NCBI GenBank assembly: GCA_937900325.1
Contig: CALCEX010000216.1
Location: 1 to 64,000, forward strand
Reading direction: 5' to 3'
Source: an uncultured Clostridia bacterium
GTDB taxonomy: Bacteria > Bacillota > Clostridia > Christensenellales > CAG-138
Length of the DNA: 64,000 nucleotides
The first letter of the stretch is position 1; each line of letters opens with the position of its first letter. Under the pieces are notes generated by a model. That model was not told the origin of the DNA. It did not search any database and saw only the letters and a list, made by a program, of their open reading frames with translations. Of the stretch, positions 1 to 7,856 are shown piece after piece. A program made the position numbers and the translations under genes.

Positions 1-476
1 CGAAGGATTTTGGATTGTTCTGCTTCGTGTTTGCCATGACAGGCGTGGAATCCAGCCCGATGAAGGATGCATCCACCACGCTCAGTTCATACATCTGCCG
101 CACCAGGCCGGCCATGATCGCTTTCAACTCACCGTTGTTCAGCTGCCGCAGGCAGCGGTCATACCTCCAATAGGACGGCAGCGGCTCCATGATATTGAAA
201 CCGCAGTAGTGGATAATGAGGCGATTGTTGTCCAGATAATCCATCAGATCTGTGATTTGTGAGAACCCCTCGCATTTCATAACGATAAAAGCTCAGGCCA
301 TGGCTTCTTTGGGGAAGCCCCGCCGCCCGGTCGCCGCTCCGGGCAACGTGAAGTCCAGGCTGCTGAAAAGCTTGTCGTAGAACTCGGCGGCGCTTTGGGA
401 TGTAAACAGTGTCACATCCTGGGTGATTTCCTGTCGGTAGATAGCGGTCAGCTCCTTTCCGGCTGGTTTTCTCCCA
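1..476 (-). pseudogene. IS transposase fragment, interrupted and cut by window edge
   Basis: Reading the minus strand from about 476 gives a DDE-type insertion-sequence transposase N-terminal part, with phrases such as LIIHYCGFNIMEPLPSYW and GLDSTPVMANTKQNN, as in IS4/IS1182-like Clostridia elements. A GTG at 415-413 could be a start. The frame is broken by an in-frame TGA at 295-293 (context KEAMA-stop-AFIVMKCEGF), where a sense codon is expected, so this copy is probably dead unless the stop is read through. The gene continues past position 1, so its 3' part and the element's end are not visible. I saw no terminal inverted repeat. The exact IS family is uncertain. Confidence 0.7.
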
Positions 477-617
477 AGTCAATTTTACCAAAAAGGGGCT
501 CTGCTTTCTATATCATTGGAGTGATTTTCGGTTTCAGCCATGGCCGGGAACCATTGCAGTTACTCGATTTTTTGAGTTTTGCTCATGGCTGCTGACACAC
601 TCATCAGGAGGTGAAAC

Positions 618-1661
618 ATGTCCACTATTACATATAAATGCCCGAATTGCGACGCGGACCTCACCTATCGCCCCGCTACGGGCGACTTCGGCTGCGAATA
701 CTGCGGCAGCAGCTACACGGAGGAGCAGCTCAATGAGCTTATCAAAAACCGGAAGATAATAGACGAGCAGAAGGAGAGCGCCGCCTTTGACGAGCACGCG
801 GTGGTATACACCTGCCCAAGCTGCGGCGCGGAGGTGATAACCGACGACACGACGGCGGCCACCTTCTGCTTTTACTGCCATAATCCGGTAATATTAAAGG
901 GACGGCTTTCCGGCGGCATGGCCCCGGATAAGGTGATACCCTTCTCCATACCGAAGGAAAAGGTAAAGGAGCGGCTCATAAGCTGGTGCAGGTCGAAAAA
1001 GTATATAGACGACGGCTTCTTCGGCGAGATGCAGCTCGAAAAGCTCACCGGCGTATACTTTCCCTTCTGGCTGGTGGACAGCGACGTAAAGGCAACCATG
1101 ACCGCCAGGGCCAGCTCGCTCAGGGTATGGGTGGTAGGAGATATAGAATATACCGAGACCAGCGTTTACGCCCTGACAAGGAGCGGAGACGTGAAGCTTC
1201 GGGAGATGACCCTGAAGGCGCTGGACCGGGAGGACGCGGAGCTTTTGAACGGCATATACCCATACGACCTCTCGGGCCTGAAGGACTTCAGCATGAGCTT
1301 CCTTTCGGGCTTTATGGCGGAGAAGCGCAACGTTGAAAGGGCCTCCGCCGCGCCCCAGGCAAACGAGATAATACGCTCCGCCGCGGAGAACCGGCTTGAG
1401 GGCACGCTTTCGGGCTACGGCGCCGTATCCGGGAAGAACATGGCGGTGGACGAGGTAAAGTCCGACTGGAAATACGCCCTTATGCCCGCATGGATGATGA
1501 CATACCGCTATAAGGGCGAGCTTTACTACTTCGCCATGAACGGCCAGACCGGCAAGATCGCCGGGAGGGTGCCGGTGAGCAGGAAAAAGACCAACAGGCT
1601 GATGTGGACGATCGCCGCCGCCTGCCTTGCGATAGGCGCGCTTATAGGAGGGCTCGTATGA
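618..1661 (+). CDS. Membrane-anchored double zinc-ribbon protein
   Basis: A 347-residue protein starting with a TFIIB-type zinc ribbon (C8-x2-C11 and C26-x2-C29), followed by a second Cys-rich ribbon near residues 64-91 (CPSC, then CFYC). The middle is a soluble domain of unknown fold, and the last ~20 residues (LMWTIAAACLAIGALIGGLV) form one membrane helix ending at the C-terminus, so it is likely tail-anchored. The start has a good ribosome site (AGGAGG, 607-612). It overlaps the next gene by ATGA, so the two are translationally coupled. Such proteins are often mis-named as helicase PriA or RNA polymerase subunit P, but I see no helicase motifs. The function is unknown; B. subtilis has comparable zinc-ribbon membrane proteins in its pspA-ydjGHI envelope-stress operon. 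Confidence 0.8.
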   Translation: MSTITYKCPNCDADLTYRPATGDFGCEYCGSSYTEEQLNELIKNRKIIDEQKESAAFDEHAVVYTCPSCGAEVITDDTTAATFCFYCHNPVILKGRLSGGMAPDKVIPFSIPKEKVKERLISWCRSKKYIDDGFFGEMQLEKLTGVYFPFWLVDSDVKATMTARASSLRVWVVGDIEYTETSVYALTRSGDVKLREMTLKALDREDAELLNGIYPYDLSGLKDFSMSFLSGFMAEKRNVERASAAPQANEIIRSAAENRLEGTLSGYGAVSGKNMAVDEVKSDWKYALMPAWMMTYRYKGELYYFAMNGQTGKIAGRVPVSRKKTNRLMWTIAAACLAIGALIGGLV

Positions 1662-2635
1662 GAAAGCTGCTTACTGCGATAATTATAGCCGTGCTGTGCC
1701 TTGTGCTTTGCTCCGCGGCGTTAGCCGAAGGGGAGGGTATAATATCCGCCGATGAGTTCAGCGGCGCGGCGCAGCCCACCGCCGCGCCCCATGAGGAAGC
1801 AGCCGCGGCTGCGCCGGATGCGGCCGGAGCGAGGCAAAGGGTATTCGACCTTGCGGAGCTTTTGACGGAGGACGAGGAGGCGGCGCTGCAAAGCCGCATA
1901 AACGAGCTTGTGGCCAAGGACGGCCAGGATATGGGCATAGTCACGGTAGACGACGAAAGCGTGGCGAGCACGCAGGAATTTGCGGACGGGTTCTATGAGG
2001 ACAGCGGCATGGGGATAGGCGAAAACCGCACCGGCGTGCTGTTCTGCCTGGATATGTACAACCGGGAGGCGTATATCTCCACCGCGGGGGACATGATAGA
2101 CATAATAGACGACCAGCGGCTCGAGGAGATACTGGACGCCCAGATGGAATACCTTGCGGAGGGGGATTACATGGGGGCCTTTTCCGCAGCGCTGGATCAA
2201 ACCAATGAGTTTATAGAAATGGGCGTTGCGGATAACCACACCGCCATAGACGCGGAGACGGGCGAGGAGCTGGAACCCTCGGAATACGGCAGCACATATA
2301 CCCCCAAAAAGCCGAAAACCCCGGCGGAGAGGGCGGCGGGCGCGGCTGCGCTGGGCGGCATTGGCGGCCTTACGGGCCTTTTTGCGGGGCTTATAGCCAA
2401 GGGCTCCATAAGGCGGAGCTACGCTAAAAAATACCTTCCCTCTAAATATGACTGGCGGACAAACTCAAAGCTCGACCTTCGGGTAAACGATTCAAAGCTC
2501 GTAAATAAGTTTGTCACTACGAGGGTGATACCCCGCAATAACAACACCCCCCGCTCCGGAGGGGGCGGCAGCGTAAGCAGCGTGCATATGTCCTCGGGCG
2601 GCATGCGTCACGGCGGGGGCGGGAGAAGCTTTTAA
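1658..2635 (+). CDS. TPM-domain protein with signal peptide (YgcG-like)
   Basis: The protein is 325 residues when started at the ATG that overlaps the upstream stop (ATGA), which is preferred over an earlier in-frame codon because it begins a clear signal peptide (MRKLLTAIIIAVLCLVLCSA, cleavage near ALA-E). A TPM domain follows at about residues 60-185 (DLAELLTEDEEAALQSRINE, later NRTGVLFCLDMYNREAYIST). A Gly/Ala membrane helix lies near 228-250, and the C-terminal tail is rich in Ser, Gly, His and Arg. The likely topology is a large outside domain, one helix and a cytosolic tail. TPM proteins are linked to membrane or photosystem maintenance, and their bacterial biochemistry is unsettled. 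It is probably a functional partner of the upstream zinc-ribbon protein. Confidence 0.85.
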   Translation: MRKLLTAIIIAVLCLVLCSAALAEGEGIISADEFSGAAQPTAAPHEEAAAAAPDAAGARQRVFDLAELLTEDEEAALQSRINELVAKDGQDMGIVTVDDESVASTQEFADGFYEDSGMGIGENRTGVLFCLDMYNREAYISTAGDMIDIIDDQRLEEILDAQMEYLAEGDYMGAFSAALDQTNEFIEMGVADNHTAIDAETGEELEPSEYGSTYTPKKPKTPAERAAGAAALGGIGGLTGLFAGLIAKGSIRRSYAKKYLPSKYDWRTNSKLDLRVNDSKLVNKFVTTRVIPRNNNTPRSGGGGSVSSVHMSSGGMRHGGGGRSF

Positions 2636-2698
2636 GGGCTTCGCTAAAACCGCATCCGGGGGGGTGGGAATACTGTTCTTTATACCGAGATCCTGAAC

Positions 2699-3016
2699 TT
2701 GATATCGATTGAGGCTCAATCGATCGAAACTCAATCAGAATTGATTGACGTTGTTGTTGACGCAAGCAACTGGAATAATGGCGATGGGTATATCGCGGCT
2801 TTCCCGCGGGAGAGGATAGAGCAAAAATCGAATGCCGATACTATGGTAAATACAATAGAGCATGAGTTCGTACTTGTTAGGAACGGAGATGAAATGCGGA
2901 TTATACGACATCGGATATATTGTATTTCATTCGCAGCCACTCAAAATTTGCTGATCAAGCATTGCCGGGATATCGATGATATGGACGAAATAAAAAAGCT
3001 CCTCGCGGAGCTATAA
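2699..3016 (+). CDS. Uncharacterised small protein
   Basis: About 105 residues from a TTG codon at 2699. The frame is open upstream to 2648, so the true start is unclear and no convincing ribosome site is seen. The sequence is acidic and soluble-looking (VVVDASNWNNGDGYIAAF, ending DDMDEIKKLLAEL) with no motif I recognise. It is visibly more AT-rich than its neighbours, and the first 50 bases contain nested inverted repeats (TCGATTG/CAATCGA). It may be the surviving 3' part of a larger gene or recently acquired DNA. Confidence 0.45.
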   Translation: MISIEAQSIETQSELIDVVVDASNWNNGDGYIAAFPRERIEQKSNADTMVNTIEHEFVLVRNGDEMRIIRHRIYCISFAATQNLLIKHCRDIDDMDEIKKLLAEL

Positions 3017-3127
3017 AAATAATTACGGTATCTATGGGGGCGGCCTGCTGTACGCAGCGCCTCAAAAAACGGAGAACCGCGCAGGGAGGACGCCCGCTGA
3101 ATAAGACGGGAAGGGAACCGCAGGAGC

Positions 3128-3772
3128 TTATAGATCCACCCTTTCGTAGGCGGCGGCAGACATACGGAAGCTCAGCAGCATACCAATGATATAGACCGCG
3201 ATACTCGCCGCCAGAGCCGGGATCAGCCGCGGCTGCGCGGCCGCGTCCATGTCGTCCAGCCAGCTCAGCGCCGGGATGTGGGGCAGAATCTCCAGCGCCA
3301 GCATGAGCAGCGCCATGGGAACGGCGGCCTTGAAAAAGGCCACGCCCACCTTATAGCCGTTTTTGTAGAAGGAGGGCAGGAATACGATGTTGAACAGCGC
3401 ATACAGCAGGAAGCCCGCCGCCAACAGCGCCAGATTGGGATCGAGCCCCACCAGATTGTCCTTGCCCGGCTGCAAACGCGCCGAAAGCAGGCAGCAGAGC
3501 GCCAGCACCGCCAGCGACAGCAGCTCGGTCAGCGCCGTGAACAGGCAGCCGGCCCTGACCGCGTCCCTCTTTGGAACGGGCAGCAGCGCCGTGTAGTACA
3601 GATCCTTCTGCTCCCGCGCGTTAAGGAAGCTGAAGAAAAGCCCCAGCGTGACATAGAAGAAAATGACGGTATAGGGGTAATTGGGTATTATGACCATAAT
3701 ACCGGACAGGCAGAATACTATCGTCATGGGATGGCATACCAGCCGCAGCTGCTTATATAATAGCGCCTTCAT
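3128..3772 (-). CDS. ABC-2 type transporter permease
   Basis: A 214-residue, very hydrophobic protein with about six predicted membrane segments (for example TIVFCLSGIMVIIPNYPYTV, LLSLAVLALCCLL, LLMLALEILPHIPALSWL). No substrate-binding or ATPase motif is present. It is encoded directly after, and overlapping by 20 bases, the ATPase gene at 3753-4490, so it is the membrane half of the same exporter. The AbrB-ATPase-permease order is like small bacterial export/sensing operons of the YtrB or bacitracin/lantibiotic type. The substrate cannot be told from sequence. Confidence 0.8.
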   Translation of the reverse strand: MKALLYKQLRLVCHPMTIVFCLSGIMVIIPNYPYTVIFFYVTLGLFFSFLNAREQKDLYYTALLPVPKRDAVRAGCLFTALTELLSLAVLALCCLLSARLQPGKDNLVGLDPNLALLAAGFLLYALFNIVFLPSFYKNGYKVGVAFFKAAVPMALLMLALEILPHIPALSWLDDMDAAAQPRLIPALAASIAVYIIGMLLSFRMSAAAYERVDL

Positions 3773-4490
3773 CCAGCGGCCTCCTTTCCACGTGTACGAT
3801 TATATCCTCCAGCGTAGCGCCCACGCCCTTGTAATGGGCGCGGAAATCGCCCAGCGAACCGGTGTATTGCAGCTCGCCATCCTTGATAAAGGCGATATGG
3901 GTGGCGCATTTTTCCAGGTCGGAGGTGATGTGTGTCGAGAACAGCACGCTGCGATCGCCGTCCGCCGCCAGGCGGCGCAGCAGTTCCGTCAGCTCGTCCC
4001 GGCTCACCGGGTCAAGGCCGCTGGTCGGCTCATCCAGGATCAGCAGCCGGGCGTTGTGGCTCAGGGCTATGGCGATCATGTATTTGACCTTCATGCCGCT
4101 GGATAGCTGATCCACCCGCTTTTCCTCGTCAATGGCAAACAGGCGCAGGTAATGGCGGTATTTGTCCTCGTCCCAGTTGTCGTAGAACCGCCGGGTAACG
4201 TCGGTAATGACCCTTATCTTCTTTTTCGGGTAGAAATCGACGCCGCCCAGCACCACGCCCAGCTCCCGCCGGATGGCGCGCTCGTTGGCGGCGTAGTCCA
4301 TGCCGAACACCTTTACCTTTCCCGCGTCCGGATGCACCATGCCCAGAATGGACTTCAGCGTGGTGGATTTGCCTGCGCCGTTGCGCCCGATGAAGCCCAT
4401 CACCGCCCCCTCCGGCACGGCGAAGGAAACGCCGTTCAGGGTAAACGCCGGGTAGCGCTTGGTAAGCCCCTTTACCTCCAGTATGTTCAT
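3753..4490 (-). CDS. ABC transporter ATP-binding protein
   Basis: A 245-residue single-domain ATPase. The Walker A is GRNGAGKST at residues 35-43, the signature is degenerate (LSSGM instead of LSGGQ), and the Walker B is LLILDEPTSGLDP with the downstream switch histidine in FSTHI. The family powers export by two ATPase subunits with the partner permease encoded just downstream. The start ATG overlaps the stop of the AbrB gene (ATGA), so the three genes form one operon transcribed leftward from the promoter at 4767-4795. The degenerate signature and small size fit the YtrB/YxlF-like antibiotic or peptide exporter group. The substrate is unknown. Confidence 0.9.
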   Translation of the reverse strand: MNILEVKGLTKRYPAFTLNGVSFAVPEGAVMGFIGRNGAGKSTTLKSILGMVHPDAGKVKVFGMDYAANERAIRRELGVVLGGVDFYPKKKIRVITDVTRRFYDNWDEDKYRHYLRLFAIDEEKRVDQLSSGMKVKYMIAIALSHNARLLILDEPTSGLDPVSRDELTELLRRLAADGDRSVLFSTHITSDLEKCATHIAFIKDGELQYTGSLGDFRAHYKGVGATLEDIIVHVERRPLDEGAII

Positions 4491-4717
4491 TCGCCGTCCT
4501 CCCCGCCGCCGCTGGGCAGGCTGTTGAATATGGTTTTCATCAGCGGGTTAAGCCTGTCCGCGGTTTGCAGCGCTATTCCCTTTTTCTTATCCGCCATCAG
4601 CACCAGCGCGTCCCCCGGCTGGAGGCCGAACATATCCCGCGCCTCCTTTGGAATGACGATCTGCCCCTTGGGGCCGATCCTCACGCTGCTCATAAAATAC
4701 CGCTCGTCCTTATCCAT
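4487..4717 (-). CDS. AbrB/MazE/SpoVT-type DNA-binding protein
   Basis: A 76-residue protein with a swapped-hairpin AbrB fold near residues 9-52 (SSVRIGPKGQIVIPKEARDM, then FGLQPGDALVLMADKKKG). AbrB-fold proteins bind DNA as dimers, so this is probably the local regulator of the ABC transporter downstream, possibly autoregulatory. It is the first gene of the operon, has a ribosome site CAGGAG and overlaps the ATPase gene by four bases. The alternative, that it is the antitoxin of a toxin pair, is unlikely because no toxin gene is adjacent. Confidence 0.85.
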   Translation of the reverse strand: MDKDERYFMSSVRIGPKGQIVIPKEARDMFGLQPGDALVLMADKKKGIALQTADRLNPLMKTIFNSLPSGGGEDGE

Positions 4718-4766
4718 ACGATCGCTCCTGTTGGTTGGAATGGTATAACTTTTCTTACTTTACGGA

Positions 4767-4795
4767 ATTATAGCACGCTCGCCTACTGATGTCAA
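4767..4795 (-). promoter_or_regulatory. Sigma-A-type promoter of the AbrB-ABC operon
   Basis: Minus strand: TTGACA at 4795-4790, a 17-base spacer, then TATAAT at 4772-4767, both perfect consensus. Transcription would start near 4760, giving a leader of about 40 bases before the ATG at 4717. Confidence 0.85.
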
Positions 4796-4851
4796 GAACG
4801 AAAAAAAGACGCGGCGGCGCTCATACCAAAGCGGCCCGCATACTCCGGCGC

Positions 4852-5109
4852 TTACCTTTTCAAAAAGGAGAACAGTCCCTTCTTCTCATATGGGGCGGCG
4901 CTTATCTCTCCCGCAGTGTAGCCGGTTGCGTCAATGGCGGCGCGGAGGGCCTTTTCATCCAGCGGCGCCTTGGAAATAATGACCGTTTCGCCCCTCGAAT
5001 GAGACGAGCTGACCTTTTCAACAGGGAATTTTTCCCGGATCGCATCGTTGACGTGCGCCTCGCACATTGAGCAGGCCATGCCGGAGACCTTTATCGTTGT
5101 TTTTATCAT
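4852..5109 (-). CDS. Heavy-metal-associated (HMA, CopZ-like) domain protein
   Basis: An 85-residue protein consisting of one HMA domain. The metal site is GMACSMC near residues 10-16, where the two cysteines of CxxC bind a soft metal ion such as Cu(I). The remainder is the usual beta-alpha-beta-beta-alpha-beta fold, with a short basic tail (KKGLFSFLKR). It may act as a cytosolic metallochaperone or buffer. It stands alone behind its own strong promoter and a perfect 16-bp palindrome, and no ATPase is directly adjacent. The nearest metal ATPase, at 10136-12019, has its own HMA protein. Confidence 0.85.
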   Translation of the reverse strand: MIKTTIKVSGMACSMCEAHVNDAIREKFPVEKVSSSHSRGETVIISKAPLDEKALRAAIDATGYTAGEISAAPYEKKGLFSFLKR

Positions 5110-5131
5110 TGTGATACCTCCTTATTGTATG

Positions 5132-5167
5132 TCAGGCGTTGGTTAGCCGCAGCTAACCAACGCCTGA
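5132..5167. promoter_or_regulatory. Perfect 16-bp palindrome between promoter and HMA gene
   Basis: The arms TCAGGCGTTGGTTAGC (5132-5147) and its exact complement (5152-5167) are separated by a 4-base loop. The palindrome starts just downstream of the predicted transcription start of the HMA gene, where a repressor would block transcription. The inner arms (TTGGTTAGC) resemble half-sites of the DtxR/IdeR iron-repressor box (TTAGGTTAG). It could instead act as an mRNA leader hairpin. No T-run follows on the minus strand, so it is not a terminator for the HMA transcript. Confidence 0.7.
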
Positions 5168-5171
5168 ATTC

Positions 5172-5199
5172 ATTATACCCCCATATTGGGCCGTGTCAA
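5172..5199 (-). promoter_or_regulatory. Promoter of the HMA gene
   Basis: Minus strand: TTGACA at 5199-5194, a 16-base spacer and TATAAT at 5177-5172. The predicted start is just left of 5170, immediately before the palindrome. Both hexamers match consensus exactly, so expression without a repressor should be strong. Confidence 0.8.
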
Positions 5200-5229
5200 G
5201 GCCCCGCGAGGCTTATGAGGTGCAAAGCC

Positions 5230-6093
5230 TCAGGTTATCAGCTCCACGAAGGAGCGGAACTCCTTTCTGTCGAGGGCTTCCGGGCGGTAGGCGACGCATA
5301 TGTCCATATATTCCCTTGGGTCAAGGGAAAGCGGAAGGATATCCTTATAGTTGCTTACCAGCTCCCTGGGCAGGAACATTCCGCACTCGGGAGAGCGGCG
5401 GACAAACTCGATCATGGCGTAAGGCCTGTTTGCCTGAAATACGATGTTCGGCCTGCAATTGTTTTTGCGGTACAGGGTAGAGACCTTTTTGAAGTTGTAG
5501 GAGTCGTTTTCCAGCGAGGCTATGGGCATTCGATCTATCTGGCTGAAGCTGATGCCGGGCTGAAGGGAAAGGGGATTTTCCCGGCTCACGCAGAAGCACA
5601 GCTCCAACGATGCAACATAATCATAAGCCAGGCCCTCTACCTTGTCGCCATCGTTAAGACAGAGGGTGCAGTCTATGAGCTCGTTTTTCACCATTTTCAG
5701 CAGCTTCATATAGGCTTCTTCTATAACGTTGAGGCGTATGCGGCTGCTGCCATGCACCTTGTCCACAATATCGGGCAGCACGCATATTCCCGTTACCGGC
5801 GGCACGCCTATGCGTATCTCCGGGTTGGCGTGGTTTTCCTGCCGCTGCAGGTTTACTATGGTGGAATCCAGCGAGTCGAGCACGCTGCATATGGTCTTAT
5901 ACAGCTTCATGCCGGCCTCGGTGATGATTATCTTTGTGTTTTTACGGTATATGAGGGTGAGGTTCAGCTCGTCCTCAAGGTTTTTTATTCCCACGGAAAC
6001 CGAAGGCTGGGAAACGCACAGCTTATCTGCGGCCTTGGAAATGCTTTCGTACCGACACACCGCTCTAAAATATCTGAGCTGATTGAGAGTCAT
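5230..6093 (-). CDS. LysR-family transcription regulator
   Basis: A 287-residue protein with the LysR N-terminal winged helix-turn-helix (LNQLRYFRAVCRYESISKAA followed by DKLCVSQPSVSVGIKNLEDE) and a two-lobed effector-binding domain. It is divergent from the DUF5058/membrane protein/M24 peptidase genes that start at 6381, the classical arrangement for a LysR regulator controlling its neighbour. The 287-bp intergenic region contains AT-rich palindromic sequence (TTAATATATTAA near 6153-6164) that could be the operator. The effector is unknown; a peptide or amino-acid signal would fit the neighbours. Confidence 0.88.
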   Translation of the reverse strand: MTLNQLRYFRAVCRYESISKAADKLCVSQPSVSVGIKNLEDELNLTLIYRKNTKIIITEAGMKLYKTICSVLDSLDSTIVNLQRQENHANPEIRIGVPPVTGICVLPDIVDKVHGSSRIRLNVIEEAYMKLLKMVKNELIDCTLCLNDGDKVEGLAYDYVASLELCFCVSRENPLSLQPGISFSQIDRMPIASLENDSYNFKKVSTLYRKNNCRPNIVFQANRPYAMIEFVRRSPECGMFLPRELVSNYKDILPLSLDPREYMDICVAYRPEALDRKEFRSFVELIT

Positions 6094-6380
6094 GGGATCA
6101 CCGCCTAAAGCTAAGGGATATTCAGATGTATATGCCTCTTAATATGTTTCTTAATATATTAAGCGATTACGCAGGCTCTGTAAAGAGCCAAATACCGGCA
6201 TGAAACAAGCGGGAGCCCCACTCTGCCGCCGCCATAGGCGGAGCCTATAAGCCATAGGAAAAATATAGTGGCAAAAATGTGACAAAGCCGTTAAATTAAA
6301 AATAAGTCATACGTTTTACACCCGTTTTACACCTGAAAGACACATCAATGAAAAAAATCAGAAGGAGAGGTAACACAGGT
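6094..6380. promoter_or_regulatory. Divergent intergenic region, LysR / DUF5058
   Basis: The region contains TTAATATG-TTTC-TTAATATATTAAG near 6139-6165, a candidate LysR operator of T-N11-A type. It also has a tandem direct repeat CGTTTTACACC at about 6313-6333 just upstream of the DUF5058 gene. I could not place a consensus promoter with confidence. Confidence 0.4.
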
Positions 6381-7103
6381 ATGGAAAACATCCAGAGTAT
6401 AATGAACAGCCCGGCGCTGTGGATAGTATCAGGGGCAATGGTCCTTGTGATACTCATTCAGGCAGCGTGGTTCTTTAAGGCGGCGCTGAAGGAGGCAAAA
6501 AGGCTTGAGATACCGTCCACGGACATAAAGAACGGTATGCGCTCCGCCATGATAACGGCAGTGGGCCCCTCCCTTGCCCTGGTAATAGTCCTCATATCCA
6601 TAATCACCATAGTCGGCGCGCCCACCACCTGGATGAGGCTCAACGACATAGGCGCAGGACGCACGGAGATATCCGTCATAACCCTGGCCTGCGAGCTTAT
6701 CGGCGTCACCCCCAACGGCGAGGGCTTCGGCGTGGACGCATTCTCCATATCCCTCTGGGCGATGGCCCTCAACAACTTCGGCTGGCTGCTGGTGGCATTG
6801 CTGTTTACCGGAAAGATGAGCTCCGTGGTCGTCAAGCTGAACAGCAAGTATGACCCCAAGTGGGTAAAGACCCTGATGAACGGCACCACCTTCGGTATCT
6901 TCGGCTATCTGTTCATAAACAGCATCTGGAAAAAGACCATAAACCCCTACTTCATAGTGGCGGCCGCCATATCCGCCGTATCCATGGTGCTCATCAACAA
7001 GTTCTTTGCGAAGAACAAGCGAATGCAGGAGCTTTCCATCGGCCTTGCCCTGCTGATAGGAATGTTTGCCACCACCGGCATACAGTATCTTATCGGCCAG
7101 TAA
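6381..7103 (+). CDS. DUF5058 family membrane protein
   Basis: 240 residues from the ATG at 6381, chosen because AGGAGAGG lies 10 bases upstream; an earlier ATG at 6348 has no ribosome site. Six or so membrane segments are visible (SPALWIVSGAMVLVILIQAA, ITAVGPSLALVIVLISIITI, ISLWAMALNNFGWLLVALLF, FIVAAAISAVSMVLI, LSIGLALLIGMFATT). The overall sequence matches the DUF5058 family as I recall it, whose function is not established. It is the first gene of a three-gene unit with another membrane protein (36 bases downstream) and an M24 peptidase, so I infer a two-subunit carrier for the peptidase's substrate or product. Confidence 0.8.
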   Translation: MENIQSIMNSPALWIVSGAMVLVILIQAAWFFKAALKEAKRLEIPSTDIKNGMRSAMITAVGPSLALVIVLISIITIVGAPTTWMRLNDIGAGRTEISVITLACELIGVTPNGEGFGVDAFSISLWAMALNNFGWLLVALLFTGKMSSVVVKLNSKYDPKWVKTLMNGTTFGIFGYLFINSIWKKTINPYFIVAAAISAVSMVLINKFFAKNKRMQELSIGLALLIGMFATTGIQYLIGQ

Positions 7104-7138
7104 TGACAGCGAACAGTCCATCATAGGAGGTATATAAC

Positions 7139-7798
7139 ATGGATTTCACTAAAAAATCGGTAAGAATAGGTACCATTACCACCATTCTCGCTATCGTGGC
7201 AAACTTTCTGCCCGCCATATATGTATCCATAGCGTACGACGCCATGCCGGAGCTCTCCGTGCTGCTTGCCCTGTGGGGAATACTGGCCGCCACCTATTTC
7301 TTCAGCTGGGTGGTGCAGCCCATATCCTTCTTCCCCGCCCTGGGCACTGCGGGAACCTATATGTCCTTCGTTGCCGGCAGCATAGGCGATATCCGCATCC
7401 CAGCAATAACCATGGCCCAGAAGGCCTCCGGCACCGAAGCGGCCACCCCTAAGGGCGACGTTATGGCGGTAATCGGCGTCGCGGCGTCGGTAGTGGTCTC
7501 CTTCCTGATAGTTACCCTGTTCACCTTCATTGGCCAGGCGATCATACCCCTTTTCCCCAAGTTTGTGAACGACAGCTTTACCTATATGCTGCCCGCCCTG
7601 TTTGCAGCCGTTTATACCAACATGGCGCAGAAGGACAAGCTCTCCGGCGGGAGCATCATCATTCTGGTCATTGCCTGCTTCGGCATAGCCAAGCTTGCGG
7701 GCATACCCTCCGGCATAATCCCCCTGCTCTGCGTCGTAGCGGGCGGCCTGGGCGCCCACGCCATATATAAGAAGAAAGCCGCCGCCCAAAGCAAGTAA
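7139..7798 (+). CDS. Uncharacterised membrane protein, partner of DUF5058 protein
   Basis: 219 residues with about five or six membrane segments (IGTITTILAIVANFLPAIYV, LALWGILAATYFFSWVVQPI, VIGVAASVVVSFLIVTLFTF, YMLPALFAAVYTNM, IIPLLCVVAGGLGAHAIY). A conserved-looking loop between helices two and three (GSIGDIRIPAITMAQKASG) has features of a carrier re-entrant region, but I cannot assign a family. The start has AGGAGG eight bases upstream. Its position between DUF5058 and the M24 peptidase suggests that the two membrane proteins form a heteromeric transporter. Confidence 0.7.
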   Translation: MDFTKKSVRIGTITTILAIVANFLPAIYVSIAYDAMPELSVLLALWGILAATYFFSWVVQPISFFPALGTAGTYMSFVAGSIGDIRIPAITMAQKASGTEAATPKGDVMAVIGVAASVVVSFLIVTLFTFIGQAIIPLFPKFVNDSFTYMLPALFAAVYTNMAQKDKLSGGSIIILVIACFGIAKLAGIPSGIIPLLCVVAGGLGAHAIYKKKAAAQSK

Positions 7799-7856
7799 CA
7801 GACGGCTCGCCCGGAAACATTTCCGAATATATTAACAAGAAAAGGAGAAATACAAC

